Origin: Streptococcus parasanguinis
GTDB lineage: Bacteria; Bacillota; Bacilli; Lactobacillales; Streptococcaceae
DNA: 64,000 bases
Assembly: GCF_001073155.1 (NCBI RefSeq)
Contig: NZ_JVEE01000052.1
Span: forward strand, 39,338 to 103,337
Direction: 5' to 3'
The position numbers were made by a program, and so were the translations under genes. This document shows positions 17,326-28,728 of this stretch, in pieces. The first letter of the stretch is position 1. Each line of letters opens with the position of its first letter. Below the pieces are notes generated by a model. That model ran no database searches and had not been told where the DNA came from. It worked only from the letters and a program-made list of their open reading frames with translations.

Positions 17326-17387
17326 AAAAAATGTTCGAAAATAAACAATTTAATGTTGACTTTCGTTCAAAATAGGTGTAATATAAT
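17326..17387 (+). promoter_or_regulatory. lacABCD promoter region with candidate LacR operator
   Basis: The 17-mer AAAAAATGTTCGAAAAT (17326-17342) recurs almost unchanged upstream of lacT (20449-20465), which makes it a good candidate operator for the DeoR regulator. Downstream, TTGACT (17356-17361) is paired with TGTAAT (17377-17382, 15-base spacer) or TATAAT (17382-17387, 20-base spacer); neither spacing is ideal, which suggests activation or tight repression. Confidence 0.55.
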
Positions 17388-17466
17388 ATCAAAAGTAAGA
17401 AAATGTTTCTTTGTGAAAAATTAACAACAGGAATATTTGCTGAAACAAACAAAAGGAGGACAGGAC

Positions 17467-17892
17467 ATGTCTATTGTAATTGGTGCAGATGCTGCAGGAT
17501 TAAGATTAAAAGATCTCGTGAAAGAGTTTCTTGTAAAAGAAAACTTCGATGTTGTAGATGTAACCGCTGAAGGTCAAGATTTTGTAGATGTGACACTTGC
17601 AGTTGCGAGCGAAGTGAACAAAAATGATCAAAATCTTGGAATCGTGATTGATGCTTATGGAGCTGGTCCATTTATGGTTGCGACTAAAATCAAAGGAATG
17701 GTGGCAGCAGAAGTTTCAGATGAACGTTCTGCTTATATGACACGTGGCCACAACAATTCTCGAATGATTACCATGGGAGCTGAAATTGTTGGAGATGAAT
17801 TGGCGAAAAACATTGCCAAAGGCTTCGTCAATGGTAAATACGACGGCGGCCGTCACCAAATTCGTGTTGATATGTTGAATAAGATGTGCTAA
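17467..17892 (+). CDS. lacA: Galactose-6-phosphate isomerase subunit LacA
   Basis: 141 residues, RpiB/LacAB family. With LacB it converts galactose-6-phosphate to tagatose-6-phosphate, the first step of the tagatose-6-phosphate pathway. The family core is [18 protein letters not shown]; the segment [12 protein letters not shown] lacks the catalytic cysteine present in LacB, as expected for the LacA subunit, which contributes substrate-binding residues (RGHNNSRM). Start ATG 17467 has AAAGGAGGACAGGA upstream. First gene of lacABCD. Confidence 0.96.
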   Translation: MSIVIGADAAGLRLKDLVKEFLVKENFDVVDVTAEGQDFVDVTLAVASEVNKNDQNLGIVIDAYGAGPFMVATKIKGMVAAEVSDERSAYMTRGHNNSRMITMGAEIVGDELAKNIAKGFVNGKYDGGRHQIRVDMLNKMC

Positions 17893-17908
17893 TGAGAGGA
17901 GAATTCAA

Positions 17909-18424
17909 ATGAGAATTGCAATTGGTTGTGATCACATTGTGACAAATGAAAAAATGGCTGTTTCTGATTTTTTGAAATCAAAAGGATACGAAGTGCTCGA
18001 CTTTGGGACTTATGACCATACACGTACCCACTATCCAATCTTTGGTAAGAAAGTCGGTGAAGCCGTAGCAAGTGGCCAAGCAGATCTTGGTGTTTGTATC
18101 TGTGGTACTGGTGTTGGGATTAACAATGCTGTTAACAAAGTACCTGGTATCCGTTCTGCCTTGGTACGCGATATGACAACTGCTCTCTATGCAAAAGAAG
18201 AATTGAACGCGAATGTCATCGGATTTGGTGGTAAAATTACTGGTGAATTGCTCATGTGCGATATCATTGAAGCATTTATCCACGCTGAATACAAACCAAC
18301 TGAAGAAAATAAAAAATTGATCGCTAAGATCCAACATGTGGAAACACATAATGCTCATCAAGCGGATGCTGATTTCTTTACAGAATTCCTTGAAAAATGG
18401 GACCGTGGTGAATACCACGACTAA
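17909..18424 (+). CDS. lacB: Galactose-6-phosphate isomerase subunit LacB
   Basis: 171 residues; catalytic partner of LacA. The N-terminus [16 protein letters not shown] and the active-site segment [21 protein letters not shown], with the conserved cysteine, are typical of RpiB-like isomerases. The site GAGAGGAG lies 16 bases after lacA. LacB is longer at its C-terminus than LacA, as usual. Confidence 0.97.
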   Translation: MRIAIGCDHIVTNEKMAVSDFLKSKGYEVLDFGTYDHTRTHYPIFGKKVGEAVASGQADLGVCICGTGVGINNAVNKVPGIRSALVRDMTTALYAKEELNANVIGFGGKITGELLMCDIIEAFIHAEYKPTEENKKLIAKIQHVETHNAHQADADFFTEFLEKWDRGEYHD

Positions 18425-18434
18425 GAGGTGACGT

Positions 18435-19364
18435 ATGATATTAACGGTCACGATGAACCCTTCGATTGATATTTCTTATCCTTTGGATGTACTCCAGTTG
18501 GATACAGTCAATCGTGTGGCTGAGGTGAGTAAGACAGCTGGTGGGAAAGGTCTTAACGTTACTCGTGTACTTTCTGAGATAAAGGATCCAGTGGCAGCGA
18601 CTGGCCTACTTGGTGGTCGAACAGGGCAATTCATTCTCGATCATTTAGGAGAAGGGATAGAGGAACGTTTCTTTGAAATTGCTGGAGATACACGTAATTG
18701 TATCGCCATCCTTCACGAAGGCAAGCAAACAGAAATCTTAGAAAAAGGTCCAACCATTTCTGAGAAAGAAGGGAAAGACTTTCTAGACCATTATCGTCAC
18801 TTGGTTGAACAAGTAGAGGTTGTTGCCATCTCTGGAAGTCTTCCTGCTGGTTTACCAGTGGACTACTATGCTAGCCTTGTCAAGATTGCAAGGGAAGCTG
18901 GGAAACCAGTCGTACTCGATTGCTCGGGAGCTTCTTTAGAAGCTGCCATTCAAGCAGCTGTCAAGCCTACGGTCATTAAACCAAACAATGAAGAATTATC
19001 ACAGTTGTTAGGAAAAGAAGTGAGTAAGAATGTGGAAGACTTAAAAGAAGTTCTTCAGGATTCTCTCTTTGATGGCATCGAATGGGTGATTGTCTCCCTT
19101 GGTGCAAATGGCGCTTTCGCTAAGCATGGGGATGTCTTCTATAAGGTAGATATTCCTAAGATCGATGTCGTCAATCCAGTCGGATCTGGTGATTCGACTG
19201 TTGCAGGGATTGCATCTGGTCTCTATCATCATGAGAGTGACGCAGACTTGCTTAAGAAAGCAAATGTTCTTGGAATGTTAAATGCGCAAGAAGCGCAAAC
19301 AGGACATGTCAACATGGGGCACTATGATGCCTTGTATCAACAATTAATCGTAAAAGAGGTATAA
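18435..19364 (+). CDS. lacC: Tagatose-6-phosphate kinase
   Basis: 309 residues, PfkB sugar kinase. Phosphorylates tagatose-6-phosphate to tagatose-1,6-bisphosphate. It shows the PfkB N-terminal motif [13 protein letters not shown] and the C-terminal catalytic motif [14 protein letters not shown] with the base aspartate. GAGGTG precedes ATG 18435, 10 bases after the lacB stop. Third gene of lacABCD. Confidence 0.96.
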   Translation: MILTVTMNPSIDISYPLDVLQLDTVNRVAEVSKTAGGKGLNVTRVLSEIKDPVAATGLLGGRTGQFILDHLGEGIEERFFEIAGDTRNCIAILHEGKQTEILEKGPTISEKEGKDFLDHYRHLVEQVEVVAISGSLPAGLPVDYYASLVKIAREAGKPVVLDCSGASLEAAIQAAVKPTVIKPNNEELSQLLGKEVSKNVEDLKEVLQDSLFDGIEWVIVSLGANGAFAKHGDVFYKVDIPKIDVVNPVGSGDSTVAGIASGLYHHESDADLLKKANVLGMLNAQEAQTGHVNMGHYDALYQQLIVKEV

Positions 19365-19365
19365 A

Positions 19366-20346
19366 ATGGTATTAACAGAACAAAAACGCAACTATTTGGA
19401 ACGTCTTAGTACAAAAGACGGTGTCATTTCAGCTTTGGCCTTCGACCAACGTGGAGCTTTGAAACGCTTGATGGCCAAATACCAAGACACTGAGCCAACT
19501 GTAGCACAAATGGAAGAATTAAAAGTCCTTGTAGCTGATGAATTGACAAAATATGCTTCATCTATGTTATTGGACCCAGAATATGGTCTACCTGCTACAA
19601 AAGCCTTGGACAAAGATGCAGGACTCTTGCTCGCATACGAAAAGACAGGCTACGATACTTCTAGCACCAAACGCTTGCCTGACTGCTTGAACCTTTGGTC
19701 AGCAAAACGCATCAAAGAACAAGGCGCAGATGCTGTGAAGTTCTTGCTCTACTATGATGTAGACAGTGCAGATGAACTCAACCAAGAAAAACAAGCTTAT
19801 ATCGAACGCATCGGTTCAGAATGTGTGGCAGAAGACATTCCATTCTTCCTTGAAATCTTGGCTTATGATGAAGGAATTGCAGATGCAACCTCTGCTGAAT
19901 ATGCAAAAGTGAAACCTCGTAAAGTCATTGAAGCTATGAAAGTCTTCTCAGATCCTCGTTTCAATATCGATGTATTGAAAGTAGAAGTTCCTGTCAATGT
20001 CAACTACGTGGAAGGTTTTGGAGAAGGTGAAGTTGTCTATAGTCGTGAAGAAGCTGCTGCCTTCTTTAAAGAACAAGAAGAAGCAACCAACCTTCCATAC
20101 ATCTACCTCAGTGCGGGTGTATCCGCAAAACTCTTCCAAGAAACTTTGGAATTTGCTCATGCATCAGGTGCTAACTTCAACGGTGTTCTTTGTGGACGTG
20201 CGACATGGGCAGGTTCAGTAGAAGCTTACATCAAAGATGGAGAAGCAGCTGCTCGTGAATGGCTTCGTACAGAAGGTCGTCAAAATATTGAAGAATTGAA
20301 CGCAGTCTTGGCTAAAGTGGCAACACCTTGGACAGAACGCGTGTAA
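19366..20346 (+). CDS. lacD: Tagatose-1,6-bisphosphate aldolase
   Basis: 326 residues, class I aldolase that splits tagatose-1,6-bisphosphate into dihydroxyacetone phosphate and glyceraldehyde-3-phosphate. Family motifs are [11 protein letters not shown] near the N-terminus, the Schiff-base lysine region [10 protein letters not shown], and [10 protein letters not shown]. It starts one base after the lacC stop behind AAAGAGG. A long perfect hairpin follows. Streptococcal LacD paralogues can also act as regulators (family knowledge); nothing here tests that. Confidence 0.96.
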   Translation: MVLTEQKRNYLERLSTKDGVISALAFDQRGALKRLMAKYQDTEPTVAQMEELKVLVADELTKYASSMLLDPEYGLPATKALDKDAGLLLAYEKTGYDTSSTKRLPDCLNLWSAKRIKEQGADAVKFLLYYDVDSADELNQEKQAYIERIGSECVAEDIPFFLEILAYDEGIADATSAEYAKVKPRKVIEAMKVFSDPRFNIDVLKVEVPVNVNYVEGFGEGEVVYSREEAAAFFKEQEEATNLPYIYLSAGVSAKLFQETLEFAHASGANFNGVLCGRATWAGSVEAYIKDGEAAAREWLRTEGRQNIEELNAVLAKVATPWTERV

Positions 20347-20382
20347 GAAACAAATTGTTATTGCCTCCTAAAGCAACATTTA

Positions 20383-20424
20383 GAACATTGGAAGGAAGAA
20401 ATTCCTTCCAATGTTCTTCATTAT
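20383..20424 (+). terminator. Terminator after lacD
   Basis: Perfect 15 bp stem (GAACATTGGAAGGAA / TTCCTTCCAATGTTC, arms 20383-20397 and 20402-20416, loop GAAA) with a T-rich 3' flank. Confidence 0.85.
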
Positions 20425-20448
20425 TTTTAGGCTTTGTTTATTTTTTAT

Positions 20449-20508
20449 AAAAAATGTTTAAAAATTTTCGCTGTAAGGGTTTACAAAATAAAAAACTTAT
20501 GATAGAAT
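20449..20508 (+). promoter_or_regulatory. lacT promoter with candidate LacR operator and cre-like site
   Basis: The candidate operator AAAAAATGTTTAAAAAT (20449-20465) matches the one before lacA at 15 of 17 positions. TTTACA (20480-20485), a 17-base spacer and TAGAAT (20503-20508) form the promoter. The -35 is embedded in TGTAAGGGTTTACA (20472-20485), a palindrome one base off the cre core, so CcpA may compete with RNA polymerase. Confidence 0.65.
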
Positions 20509-20529
20509 AAGTTCATAAGTTAAATAGCA

Positions 20530-20562
20530 GTGAGCGTTACTAAGTTAGATTAGGCGTGACCA
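20530..20562 (+). promoter_or_regulatory. Ribonucleic antiterminator (RAT) site for LacT
   Basis: GAGCGTTACT (20532-20541) and AGGCGTGACC (20552-20561) align with the two ends of the BglG/SacY-family RAT consensus (GGATTGTTACT ... AGGCAAAACC) at roughly the right distance. The 3' end overlaps the 5' arm of the following terminator, the standard arrangement for antitermination. Confidence 0.75.
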
Positions 20563-20624
20563 CAAGTAGATTGAATGATTAGCATAGGCTAGTTTTTTCA
20601 GTTGCTTCGTGGTCATTTTTATTT
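20557..20624 (+). terminator. Leader terminator controlled by LacT
   Basis: TGACCAC (20557-20563) pairs with GTGGTCA (20609-20615), extended by AAG/CTT past a bulge, and is followed by TTTTTATTT. It lies between promoter and lacT, so read-through needs the RAT-bound antiterminator. Confidence 0.8.
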
Positions 20625-20655
20625 GCTTTTAACAAATTTCACAAAGGAGAGCCTC

Positions 20656-21489
20656 ATGTATCGTATTATCCATCCAATGAACAATAATGTTGCTTTGGTT
20701 CAAAATGAACTACAACAAGAGTTAATTGTTATTGGGAGTGGGATTGCTTTTGGGAAAAAGAAAAATGATCTAGTGGCTGATGATAAGGTCGAAAAAGTAT
20801 TTCGTTTAAACACGGATGAGTCAAGAGAAAACTTTATGGCCCTTCTAAAGGATGTTCCTCTTGATTTCATTACAACCACTTATGAAGTGATTGATACCTT
20901 GTCTAAGAAATATGCTTATCCTGTTCAAGAATATATCTATGTGACACTAACAGATCACATCTTTTGTTCTTACCAGGCAGTTCAACAGGGAAGATATAAA
21001 CACAGTGATCTTCCTGATGCGTCTGCTATGCATCCGATCCCCTATAAAATTGCAAAAGAAGCGATTGAAATCTTTCGAGAGCGGCTCTTGGATCAATTTC
21101 CTGATGACGAAGTGAATCGTATCGCCTATCACTTCATCAATGCACAAGGGGAAGTCATTCATGAGCAGGATCCTGATGTCCAAGATCGCCAAGCGATTTT
21201 GAAAGCTGTAGAGGAAAAATTAGCTCAAAATGGATTGAAACGAAAAGAAGAGAACAGTCATTTCTACGATCGCTTTATGATCCATCTTAATTATTTCCTT
21301 GACTCCCTAGATAAGGGAAGAGAGGATCCTGAAGGCTTGAGCGAGATGGAACAACTGATCCAGCTAAGTTATCCAAAGGCTTATGAGATTAGTCATCAGA
21401 TCTACCAAACCATCGCTGAACAGACTGGAGCTAAGATATCTCCTAATGAAAAAGTCTATTTAGCCTTGCATATTCAACGTCTATTATAA
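20656..21489 (+). CDS. lacT: BglG-family transcription antiterminator LacT
   Basis: 277 residues: an N-terminal RNA-binding CAT domain (MYRIIHPMNNNVALVQNELQ, to about 55) followed by two PTS regulation domains with conserved histidines (for example LTDHIFCS in PRD1 and KVYLALHIQRLL in PRD2). It binds the RAT just upstream of its own gene and allows transcription into lacFEG when lactose PTS components are dephosphorylated during transport (family knowledge). AAAGGAGAG precedes ATG 20656; an earlier in-frame start at 20602 lies inside the terminator and is rejected. Confidence 0.94.
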   Translation: MYRIIHPMNNNVALVQNELQQELIVIGSGIAFGKKKNDLVADDKVEKVFRLNTDESRENFMALLKDVPLDFITTTYEVIDTLSKKYAYPVQEYIYVTLTDHIFCSYQAVQQGRYKHSDLPDASAMHPIPYKIAKEAIEIFRERLLDQFPDDEVNRIAYHFINAQGEVIHEQDPDVQDRQAILKAVEEKLAQNGLKRKEENSHFYDRFMIHLNYFLDSLDKGREDPEGLSEMEQLIQLSYPKAYEISHQIYQTIAEQTGAKISPNEKVYLALHIQRLL

Positions 21490-21523
21490 AAATTTTCAAA
21501 AGGTATCATAAGGAGGAACCAAC

Positions 21524-21841
21524 ATGAATAAAGAAGAAGTCCAATTACTTGGGTTTGAAATTGTCGCTTATGCCGGTGACGCTCGATCAAAATTAATAGA
21601 AGCATTAAAAGCTGCTGAAAATGGTGATTTTGCGAAAGCAGAATCCTTAGTAGAAGAAGCAGGGTCCTGTATCGCTGAGGCTCACAAATCTCAAACGACC
21701 ATGCTAGCGCAAGAAGCTGCAGGAGAAGAAATCCCCTATAGCATCACCATGATGCATGGTCAAGACCATCTCATGACAACGATCTTATTAAAAGACGTGA
21801 TTCACCATCTGATTGAACTATATAAAAGAGGAGCAAAATAA
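21524..21841 (+). CDS. lacF: Lactose-specific PTS EIIA
   Basis: 105 residues, lactose/cellobiose IIA fold (helical trimer). Phosphorylated histidine H78 in [13 protein letters not shown], the same residue number as in the characterised lactococcal and staphylococcal proteins. Takes phosphate from HPr and passes it to the IIB domain of LacE. AAGGAGGAAC precedes ATG 21524. The stop overlaps the lacE start (TAATG). Confidence 0.96.
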   Translation: MNKEEVQLLGFEIVAYAGDARSKLIEALKAAENGDFAKAESLVEEAGSCIAEAHKSQTTMLAQEAAGEEIPYSITMMHGQDHLMTTILLKDVIHHLIELYKRGAK

Positions 21842-23541
21842 TGAATAAACTGATTGAACTAATTGAAAAAGGGAAACCTTTCTTTGAAAAGATTTCTCGT
21901 AATAAATATTTGCGAGCGATTCGGGATGGTTTCATTGCAGGGATGCCTGTGATCCTCTTCTCATCTATCTTCATCCTAATTGCGTATGTACCAAACGCTT
22001 GGGGGTTCCATTGGTCTAAAGATATTGAAACTTTATTGATGACTCCATATAGCTATTCTATGGGCATCTTGGCCTTCTTCGTTGGTGGGACAACGGCTAA
22101 GGCTTTGACAGATTCAATGAACCGTGACCTCCCAGCAACCAACCAAATAAACTTCATTTCAACAATGTTGGCTTCTATGGTTGGCTTCTTGCTCATGGCT
22201 GCTGAACCTGCTAAAGAAGGTGGATTCTTAACAGCATTCATGGGGACTAAAGGGTTGTTAACAGCCTTTATTGCTGCATTCATTACTGTTAATGTTTACA
22301 AAGTCTGTGTGAAAAACAATGTGACCATCCGCATGCCGGACGAGGTTCCACCAAATATTTCACAAGTATTTAAAGACTTGATTCCATTTACATTATCAGT
22401 TGTACTCTTGTACGCACTTGAATTAGTTGTTAAAGCAAGCCTTCATGTAACGGTTGCTGAATCAATCGGTACCCTTCTTGCTCCACTATTCTCAGCTGCT
22501 GACGGTTACCTTGGAATTACAATTATCTTTGGTGCTTATGCCTTCTTCTGGTTTGTAGGTATCCATGGTCCTTCAATTGTTGAGCCAGCTATCGCAGCGA
22601 TTACTTATGCAAATGCTGAAGTAAACTTGAAATTGATTCAACAAGGAATGCACGCAGATAAGATTCTTACTTCAGGTACTCAAATGTTTATTGTTACTTT
22701 GGGTGGTACTGGTGCGACTCTTGTTGTTCCATTTATGTTCATGTGGTTAACGAAATCAAAACGTAACCGTGCAATTGGACGTGCATCTGTAGTCCCAACA
22801 TTCTTTGGTGTTAACGAACCAATCTTGTTCGGTGCTCCATTGGTATTGAACCCAATCTTCTTCATTCCATTTATCTTTGCTCCAATTGCAAACGTTTGGA
22901 TTTTCAAATTCTTTATCGATACACTTGGAATGAACTCATTTACTGCTAACCTACCATGGACAACTCCAGCCCCACTTGGTCTAGTTCTTGGTACTAACTT
23001 CCAAGTTCTTTCCTTCATCCTTGCTGTACTTCTTGTTGTAGTAGACGTGATCATTTACTACCCATTCGTAAAAGTTTACGATGAACAAATTCTTGAAGAA
23101 GAACGTTCTGGTAAAGCTAACGACAGCTTGAAAGAAAAAGTAGCTGCAAACTTCAATACAGCGAAAGCTGATGCTGTTCTTGAAAAAGCTGGTGTTGAAA
23201 ATGAACCAGCTCAAAACAATATCACAAAAGAAACAAACGTATTGGTTCTTTGTGCAGGTGGTGGTACAAGTGGTCTTCTTGCAAATGCTTTGAATAAAGC
23301 TGCTAAAGAATACAATGTTCCTGTAAAGGCCGCTGCTGGTGGTTACGGTGCTCACCGTGAAATGTTGCCAGAATTTGACCTTGTTATCCTTGCCCCTCAA
23401 GTAGCTTCTAACTATGAAGACATGAGGGCAGAAACAGATAAACTAGGCATTAAATTGGCTAAGACAGAAGGTGCTCAATACATCAAATTGACACGTGATG
23501 GTAAAGGCGCTCTTGCATTCGTTCAAGCGCAATTCGATTAA
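21841..23541 (+). CDS. lacE: Lactose-specific PTS EIICB
   Basis: 566 residues: an N-terminal IIC membrane domain (about 1-410, multiple helices, with the substrate motif [17 protein letters not shown]) fused through a charged linker to a C-terminal IIB domain with phosphocysteine C471 in [13 protein letters not shown]. Imports lactose and releases lactose-6-phosphate for LacG. One-base overlap with lacF. The gene is followed by a structured 213-base gap before lacG. Confidence 0.96.
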   Translation: MNKLIELIEKGKPFFEKISRNKYLRAIRDGFIAGMPVILFSSIFILIAYVPNAWGFHWSKDIETLLMTPYSYSMGILAFFVGGTTAKALTDSMNRDLPATNQINFISTMLASMVGFLLMAAEPAKEGGFLTAFMGTKGLLTAFIAAFITVNVYKVCVKNNVTIRMPDEVPPNISQVFKDLIPFTLSVVLLYALELVVKASLHVTVAESIGTLLAPLFSAADGYLGITIIFGAYAFFWFVGIHGPSIVEPAIAAITYANAEVNLKLIQQGMHADKILTSGTQMFIVTLGGTGATLVVPFMFMWLTKSKRNRAIGRASVVPTFFGVNEPILFGAPLVLNPIFFIPFIFAPIANVWIFKFFIDTLGMNSFTANLPWTTPAPLGLVLGTNFQVLSFILAVLLVVVDVIIYYPFVKVYDEQILEEERSGKANDSLKEKVAANFNTAKADAVLEKAGVENEPAQNNITKETNVLVLCAGGGTSGLLANALNKAAKEYNVPVKAAAGGYGAHREMLPEFDLVILAPQVASNYEDMRAETDKLGIKLAKTEGAQYIKLTRDGKGALAFVQAQFD

Positions 23542-25161
<1,620 letters not shown>

Positions 25162-25166
25162 GTATC

Positions 25167-25200
25167 AACTGGAACTGTTTTAGTTCCAGTTTTTTATTTT
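25167..25200 (+). terminator. Terminator of the lac region
   Basis: AACTGGAACT (25167-25176) pairs perfectly with AGTTCCAGTT (25182-25191), then TTTTTATTTT. Confidence 0.92.
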
Positions 25201-25250
25201 CACTTGATGAGTGTCTCTTAAACGGATCTCTTCTTTCAGCCCCTAATTTA

Positions 25251-25259
25251 TGGTATAAT
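25251..25259 (+). promoter_or_regulatory. Extended -10 promoter of the LysR gene
   Basis: TGGTATAAT with no strong -35, 28 bases before the start codon. Confidence 0.6.
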
Positions 25260-25287
25260 AGATCGATACTGTAATAAGGAAAATAGA

Positions 25288-26190
25288 ATGAATATACAAC
25301 AATTACGATATGTAGTGGCGATTGCCAACAGTGGTACTTTTCGTGAGGCTGCTGAAAAAATGTATGTGAGTCAGCCTAGCTTGTCCATCTCCGTCAGAGA
25401 TCTGGAAAAAGAACTGGGGTTTAAGATTTTTCGTCGGACCAGTTCTGGGACTTTTTTGACCCGTCGGGGAATGGAATTTTATGAAAAAGCGCAGGACGTG
25501 GTCAAAGGGTTTGATGTGTTTCAAAATCAATATGCCAGTCCTGAAGAAGAGAAGAAAGAATTCTCTATTTCTAGTCAACACTATGACTTCTTGCCACCTT
25601 TGATGACGGAATTCTCGATCCGCTATCCGGAAAATAAAAACTTCCGCATCTTTGAATCAACGACGGTTCAAATTTTGGACGAAGTGGCTCAAGGGCATAG
25701 TGAGTTGGGGATTATTTATCTCAATCGTCAAAATACCAAGGGGATTATGCAACGGGTCGATAAATTAGGGCTTGAAGTAGTGGATTTGATTCCTTTTCAG
25801 ACTCATATTTATCTTCGCAAAGGACATCCTTTGGCTAAGAAGAAAAAACTGGTTATGGAAGATCTAGCTCAGTTGCCAACTGTTCGTTTTACCCAAGAAA
25901 AAGATGAGTACCTCTATTATTCAGAGAACTTTGTCGATACCAGCTCGAGCTCACAAATGTTCAATGTGACCGACCGGGCTACCTTGAATGGAATCTTGGA
26001 GCGGACGGATGCTTATGCGACGGGATCTGGCTTTTTGGATAGCCAGTCCGTGAATGGCATTACCGTGATTCCTTTGGAAGACAACTTAGACAATAAAATG
26101 GTCTATGTCAAACGCGAAGAGATGGATCTCTCTCCTGTAGCAGAGAAGTTTGTCGAGGTCATGGTAGAATATTTTGATCAAAAGAGGTAA
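25288..26190 (+). CDS. LysR-family transcriptional regulator
   Basis: 300 residues. An N-terminal winged helix-turn-helix (MNIQQLRYVVAIANSGTFRE, with SQPSLSISVRDLEKELG as recognition helix region) precedes a periplasmic-binding-like effector domain. It closely resembles the pneumococcal regulator encoded upstream of lspA, of the CysB/CmbR-like group that controls sulfur amino acid genes; that role is inferred. It is 3 bases upstream of lspA, so the two and the pseudouridine synthase probably form one operon even though their functions differ. Confidence 0.88.
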   Translation: MNIQQLRYVVAIANSGTFREAAEKMYVSQPSLSISVRDLEKELGFKIFRRTSSGTFLTRRGMEFYEKAQDVVKGFDVFQNQYASPEEEKKEFSISSQHYDFLPPLMTEFSIRYPENKNFRIFESTTVQILDEVAQGHSELGIIYLNRQNTKGIMQRVDKLGLEVVDLIPFQTHIYLRKGHPLAKKKKLVMEDLAQLPTVRFTQEKDEYLYYSENFVDTSSSSQMFNVTDRATLNGILERTDAYATGSGFLDSQSVNGITVIPLEDNLDNKMVYVKREEMDLSPVAEKFVEVMVEYFDQKR

Positions 26191-26193
26191 GAA

Positions 26194-26655
26194 ATGAAGA
26201 GAAAAACAATGGTCCCAGTAGCGATCGTCCTTTTGGTCCTACTGGATCAGCTGGTCAAATGGTATGTGGTGAAGAACATTCCACTGGGTGTCGTCAAGTC
26301 TTTTATTCCCCATGTGGTCAGTCTGACTTATCTTCAAAACACAGGTGCAGCTTTTTCGCTTCTTGAAAATCAGCAATGGTTCTTTACCCTCATCACGCTA
26401 GTCGTGATGGTGGGGGCCTTTTACTATCTCTATAAGCACCTCAAGGGATCGCTTTGGATGGTGACAGGCTTGACCTTGGTGATTGCGGGTGGATTGGGGA
26501 ATTTTATCGATCGCCTGCGTCAGGGCTTTGTAGTCGATATGTTCCACCTGGATTTTATGAATTTTGCCATTTTTAATGTAGCAGATAGTTATTTGACAGT
26601 TGGAGTTTTCTTGCTCCTGATCCTGATGTTGAAAGAGGAAACGCATGGAAATTAA
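26194..26655 (+). CDS. lspA: Lipoprotein signal peptidase LspA
   Basis: 153 residues, membrane aspartic protease with four transmembrane helices. Cleaves signal peptides of prolipoproteins such as the lipoproteins in this window. Catalytic aspartates are in [10 protein letters not shown] and [11 protein letters not shown], and the conserved [10 protein letters not shown] segment is present. AAGAGG lies before ATG 26194. The 3' end overlaps the next gene by 11 bases. Confidence 0.96.
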   Translation: MKRKTMVPVAIVLLVLLDQLVKWYVVKNIPLGVVKSFIPHVVSLTYLQNTGAAFSLLENQQWFFTLITLVVMVGAFYYLYKHLKGSLWMVTGLTLVIAGGLGNFIDRLRQGFVVDMFHLDFMNFAIFNVADSYLTVGVFLLLILMLKEETHGN

Positions 26656-27535
26656 AATCGAAGTAGCCGGTGCGCGACTGGATAAGGCTTTGGCGGATTT
26701 GACTCCCTTGTCACGAGCTGTGGCCAATGAGCAGATCAAAGAAGGAAAAGTTCTGGTCAATGGAACCGTGAAAAAAGCTAAGTATACGGTCAAAGAAGGA
26801 GATATCATCCAGTATGAAGTCCCAGAAGTGGAAGAGGTCAGCTATGAAGCAGAAGATCTGCCCTTAGACATCGTCTATGAGGACCAGGATGTTGTGGTGG
26901 TCAATAAGCCACAGGGTATGGTTGTTCACCCCAGTGCGGGTCATACCAGCGGGACCTTGGTCAATGCGCTCTTATACCATGTCAAGGACCTTTCAGGGAT
27001 CAATGGAGAATTGCGTCCAGGGATCGTCCACCGGATTGACAAAGACACGTCAGGCCTCTTGATGGTCGCAAAAAATGACCAAGCCCACGTCGCCTTAGCA
27101 GAGGAACTCAAAGACAAAAAATCTCTCCGGAAGTATTGGGCCATTGTCCATGGCAATCTTCCGAACGATCGGGGCATGATCGAAGCACCAATTGGTCGCA
27201 GTGAAAAGGACCGGAAAAAACAAGCAGTGACGGCGAAAGGAAAACCTGCAGTGACCCGTTTTCAAGTCTTGGAGCGCTTTGGAAATTACACCTTGGTAGA
27301 GTTGCAACTGGAGACCGGTCGCACCCACCAAATTCGGGTGCACATGGCCTATATCGGCCATCCAGTAGCTGGAGATCCTGCTTATGGTCCTAAGAAGACA
27401 CTCAAAGGACAAGGACAGTTTCTGCATGCGCGGACACTCGGCTTTACCCATCCTCGTACAGGAGAGACCTTGGAATTTACGGCAGAAGTGCCAGCGATCT
27501 TTGAGAAAACGCTGGAAGACCTTCGAAAAGGATAG
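26645..27535 (+). CDS. RluD-type 23S rRNA/tRNA pseudouridine synthase
   Basis: 296 residues. An N-terminal S4 RNA-binding domain ([22 protein letters not shown]) is followed by the RluA-family catalytic domain with [16 protein letters not shown], in which the aspartate is catalytic, and the motif [10 protein letters not shown]. Converts specific uridines in rRNA to pseudouridine. Which positions it modifies cannot be told from sequence. Overlaps lspA by 11 bases; AAAGAGG is the ribosome site inside lspA. Confidence 0.93.
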   Translation: MEIKIEVAGARLDKALADLTPLSRAVANEQIKEGKVLVNGTVKKAKYTVKEGDIIQYEVPEVEEVSYEAEDLPLDIVYEDQDVVVVNKPQGMVVHPSAGHTSGTLVNALLYHVKDLSGINGELRPGIVHRIDKDTSGLLMVAKNDQAHVALAEELKDKKSLRKYWAIVHGNLPNDRGMIEAPIGRSEKDRKKQAVTAKGKPAVTRFQVLERFGNYTLVELQLETGRTHQIRVHMAYIGHPVAGDPAYGPKKTLKGQGQFLHARTLGFTHPRTGETLEFTAEVPAIFEKTLEDLRKG

Positions 27536-27608
27536 TGAAGATGGCTGAATGGAGATTCAGTCACTTTCATTACATACGAAATAAATAGTATTAGAAAGAA
27601 AAATAGAG

Positions 27609-28718
27609 ATGAAAGCAAAACGAATCGTCTTTAAAGTAGGGACCTCGTCTTTGACCAATCCCGATGGGAGTCTCTCCAGACAGAAGGTCAAGGTCATTAC
27701 CCAGCAGTTGGCTCTCTTACACGAATCGGGCCATGAGTTGATCTTGGTCTCATCAGGGGCGGTTGCTGCTGGGTTTGGCGCCCTTGGTTTTAAGAAACGG
27801 CCGACTAAGGTGGCAGACAAGCAAGCCTCTGCGGCAGTTGGGCAAGGCTTACTGATGGAAGAATATACAGCCAACCTGCTCTTACGCAACATTGTTTCTG
27901 CGCAGATTTTGTTGACCCAGGATGACTTTGCGGATCAACGCCGCTATAAGAATGCCCACCAGGCCCTTTCTGTCTTGCTCAATCGTGGGGCCATTCCGAT
28001 TATCAATGAAAACGATACGGTCTCGATTGCCGAGTTAAAAGTAGGTGACAATGATACCTTGAGTGCGCAGGTTGCAGCCATGGTTCAAGCTGATCTTTTG
28101 GTGCTTTTAACGGATGTCGATGGTCTCTATACAGCCAATCCTTCTCAGGATCCAACAGCTAAGCGCTTGGATCGAATCGAATACATTTCTCGCGAGATGA
28201 TCGAGATGGCTGGTGGTGCTGGCAGTAGCAATGGAACTGGCGGTATGTTGACCAAACTCAAGGCAGCGACCCTTGCGACCGAGTCAGGGGTTCCTGTCTA
28301 TATTTGCTCGTCTCTCAAGTCTGATGCCTTGATCGAAGCAGCAGAAGAGCAAGCGGATGGCAGTTACTTCCTTGCAGAGGACAAGGGCTTAAAAACCCAG
28401 AAACAATGGCTAGCCTTTTATGCAGAAAGTAAAGGAGCCGTTTGGGTGGATGCTGGAGCAGCGGAAGCCCTGTTGGATCATGGAAAGAGTCTATTGATTT
28501 CTGGTGTGACCAAGGCAGAAGGAGATTTTTCTTATCATGATATCGTCAGCGTCTATCATCAAGAGACTGGTCAATTACTAGGAAAAGGCAAGGTCCGTCT
28601 CGGCCAATCAGCTGTGCGCGATCTACTCCAATCTAAAAAAGCCAAGGGAATCCTCATCCACCGGGATGACTGGATCTCGGTAACTCCTGAAATTGACTTA
28701 CTCTTTACAGAATTCTAG
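27609..28718 (+). CDS. proB: Glutamate 5-kinase
   Basis: 369 residues; first step of proline synthesis. The amino acid kinase domain has [16 protein letters not shown] near the N-terminus, [17 protein letters not shown] and [12 protein letters not shown]-terminal PUA domain starts at about residue 275 ([20 protein letters not shown]). Proline feedback inhibition is expected from the family. Starts proBAC; the stop lies 10 bases before proA. Confidence 0.96.
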   Translation: MKAKRIVFKVGTSSLTNPDGSLSRQKVKVITQQLALLHESGHELILVSSGAVAAGFGALGFKKRPTKVADKQASAAVGQGLLMEEYTANLLLRNIVSAQILLTQDDFADQRRYKNAHQALSVLLNRGAIPIINENDTVSIAELKVGDNDTLSAQVAAMVQADLLVLLTDVDGLYTANPSQDPTAKRLDRIEYISREMIEMAGGAGSSNGTGGMLTKLKAATLATESGVPVYICSSLKSDALIEAAEEQADGSYFLAEDKGLKTQKQWLAFYAESKGAVWVDAGAAEALLDHGKSLLISGVTKAEGDFSYHDIVSVYHQETGQLLGKGKVRLGQSAVRDLLQSKKAKGILIHRDDWISVTPEIDLLFTEF

Positions 28719-28728
28719 AGGACAACGT

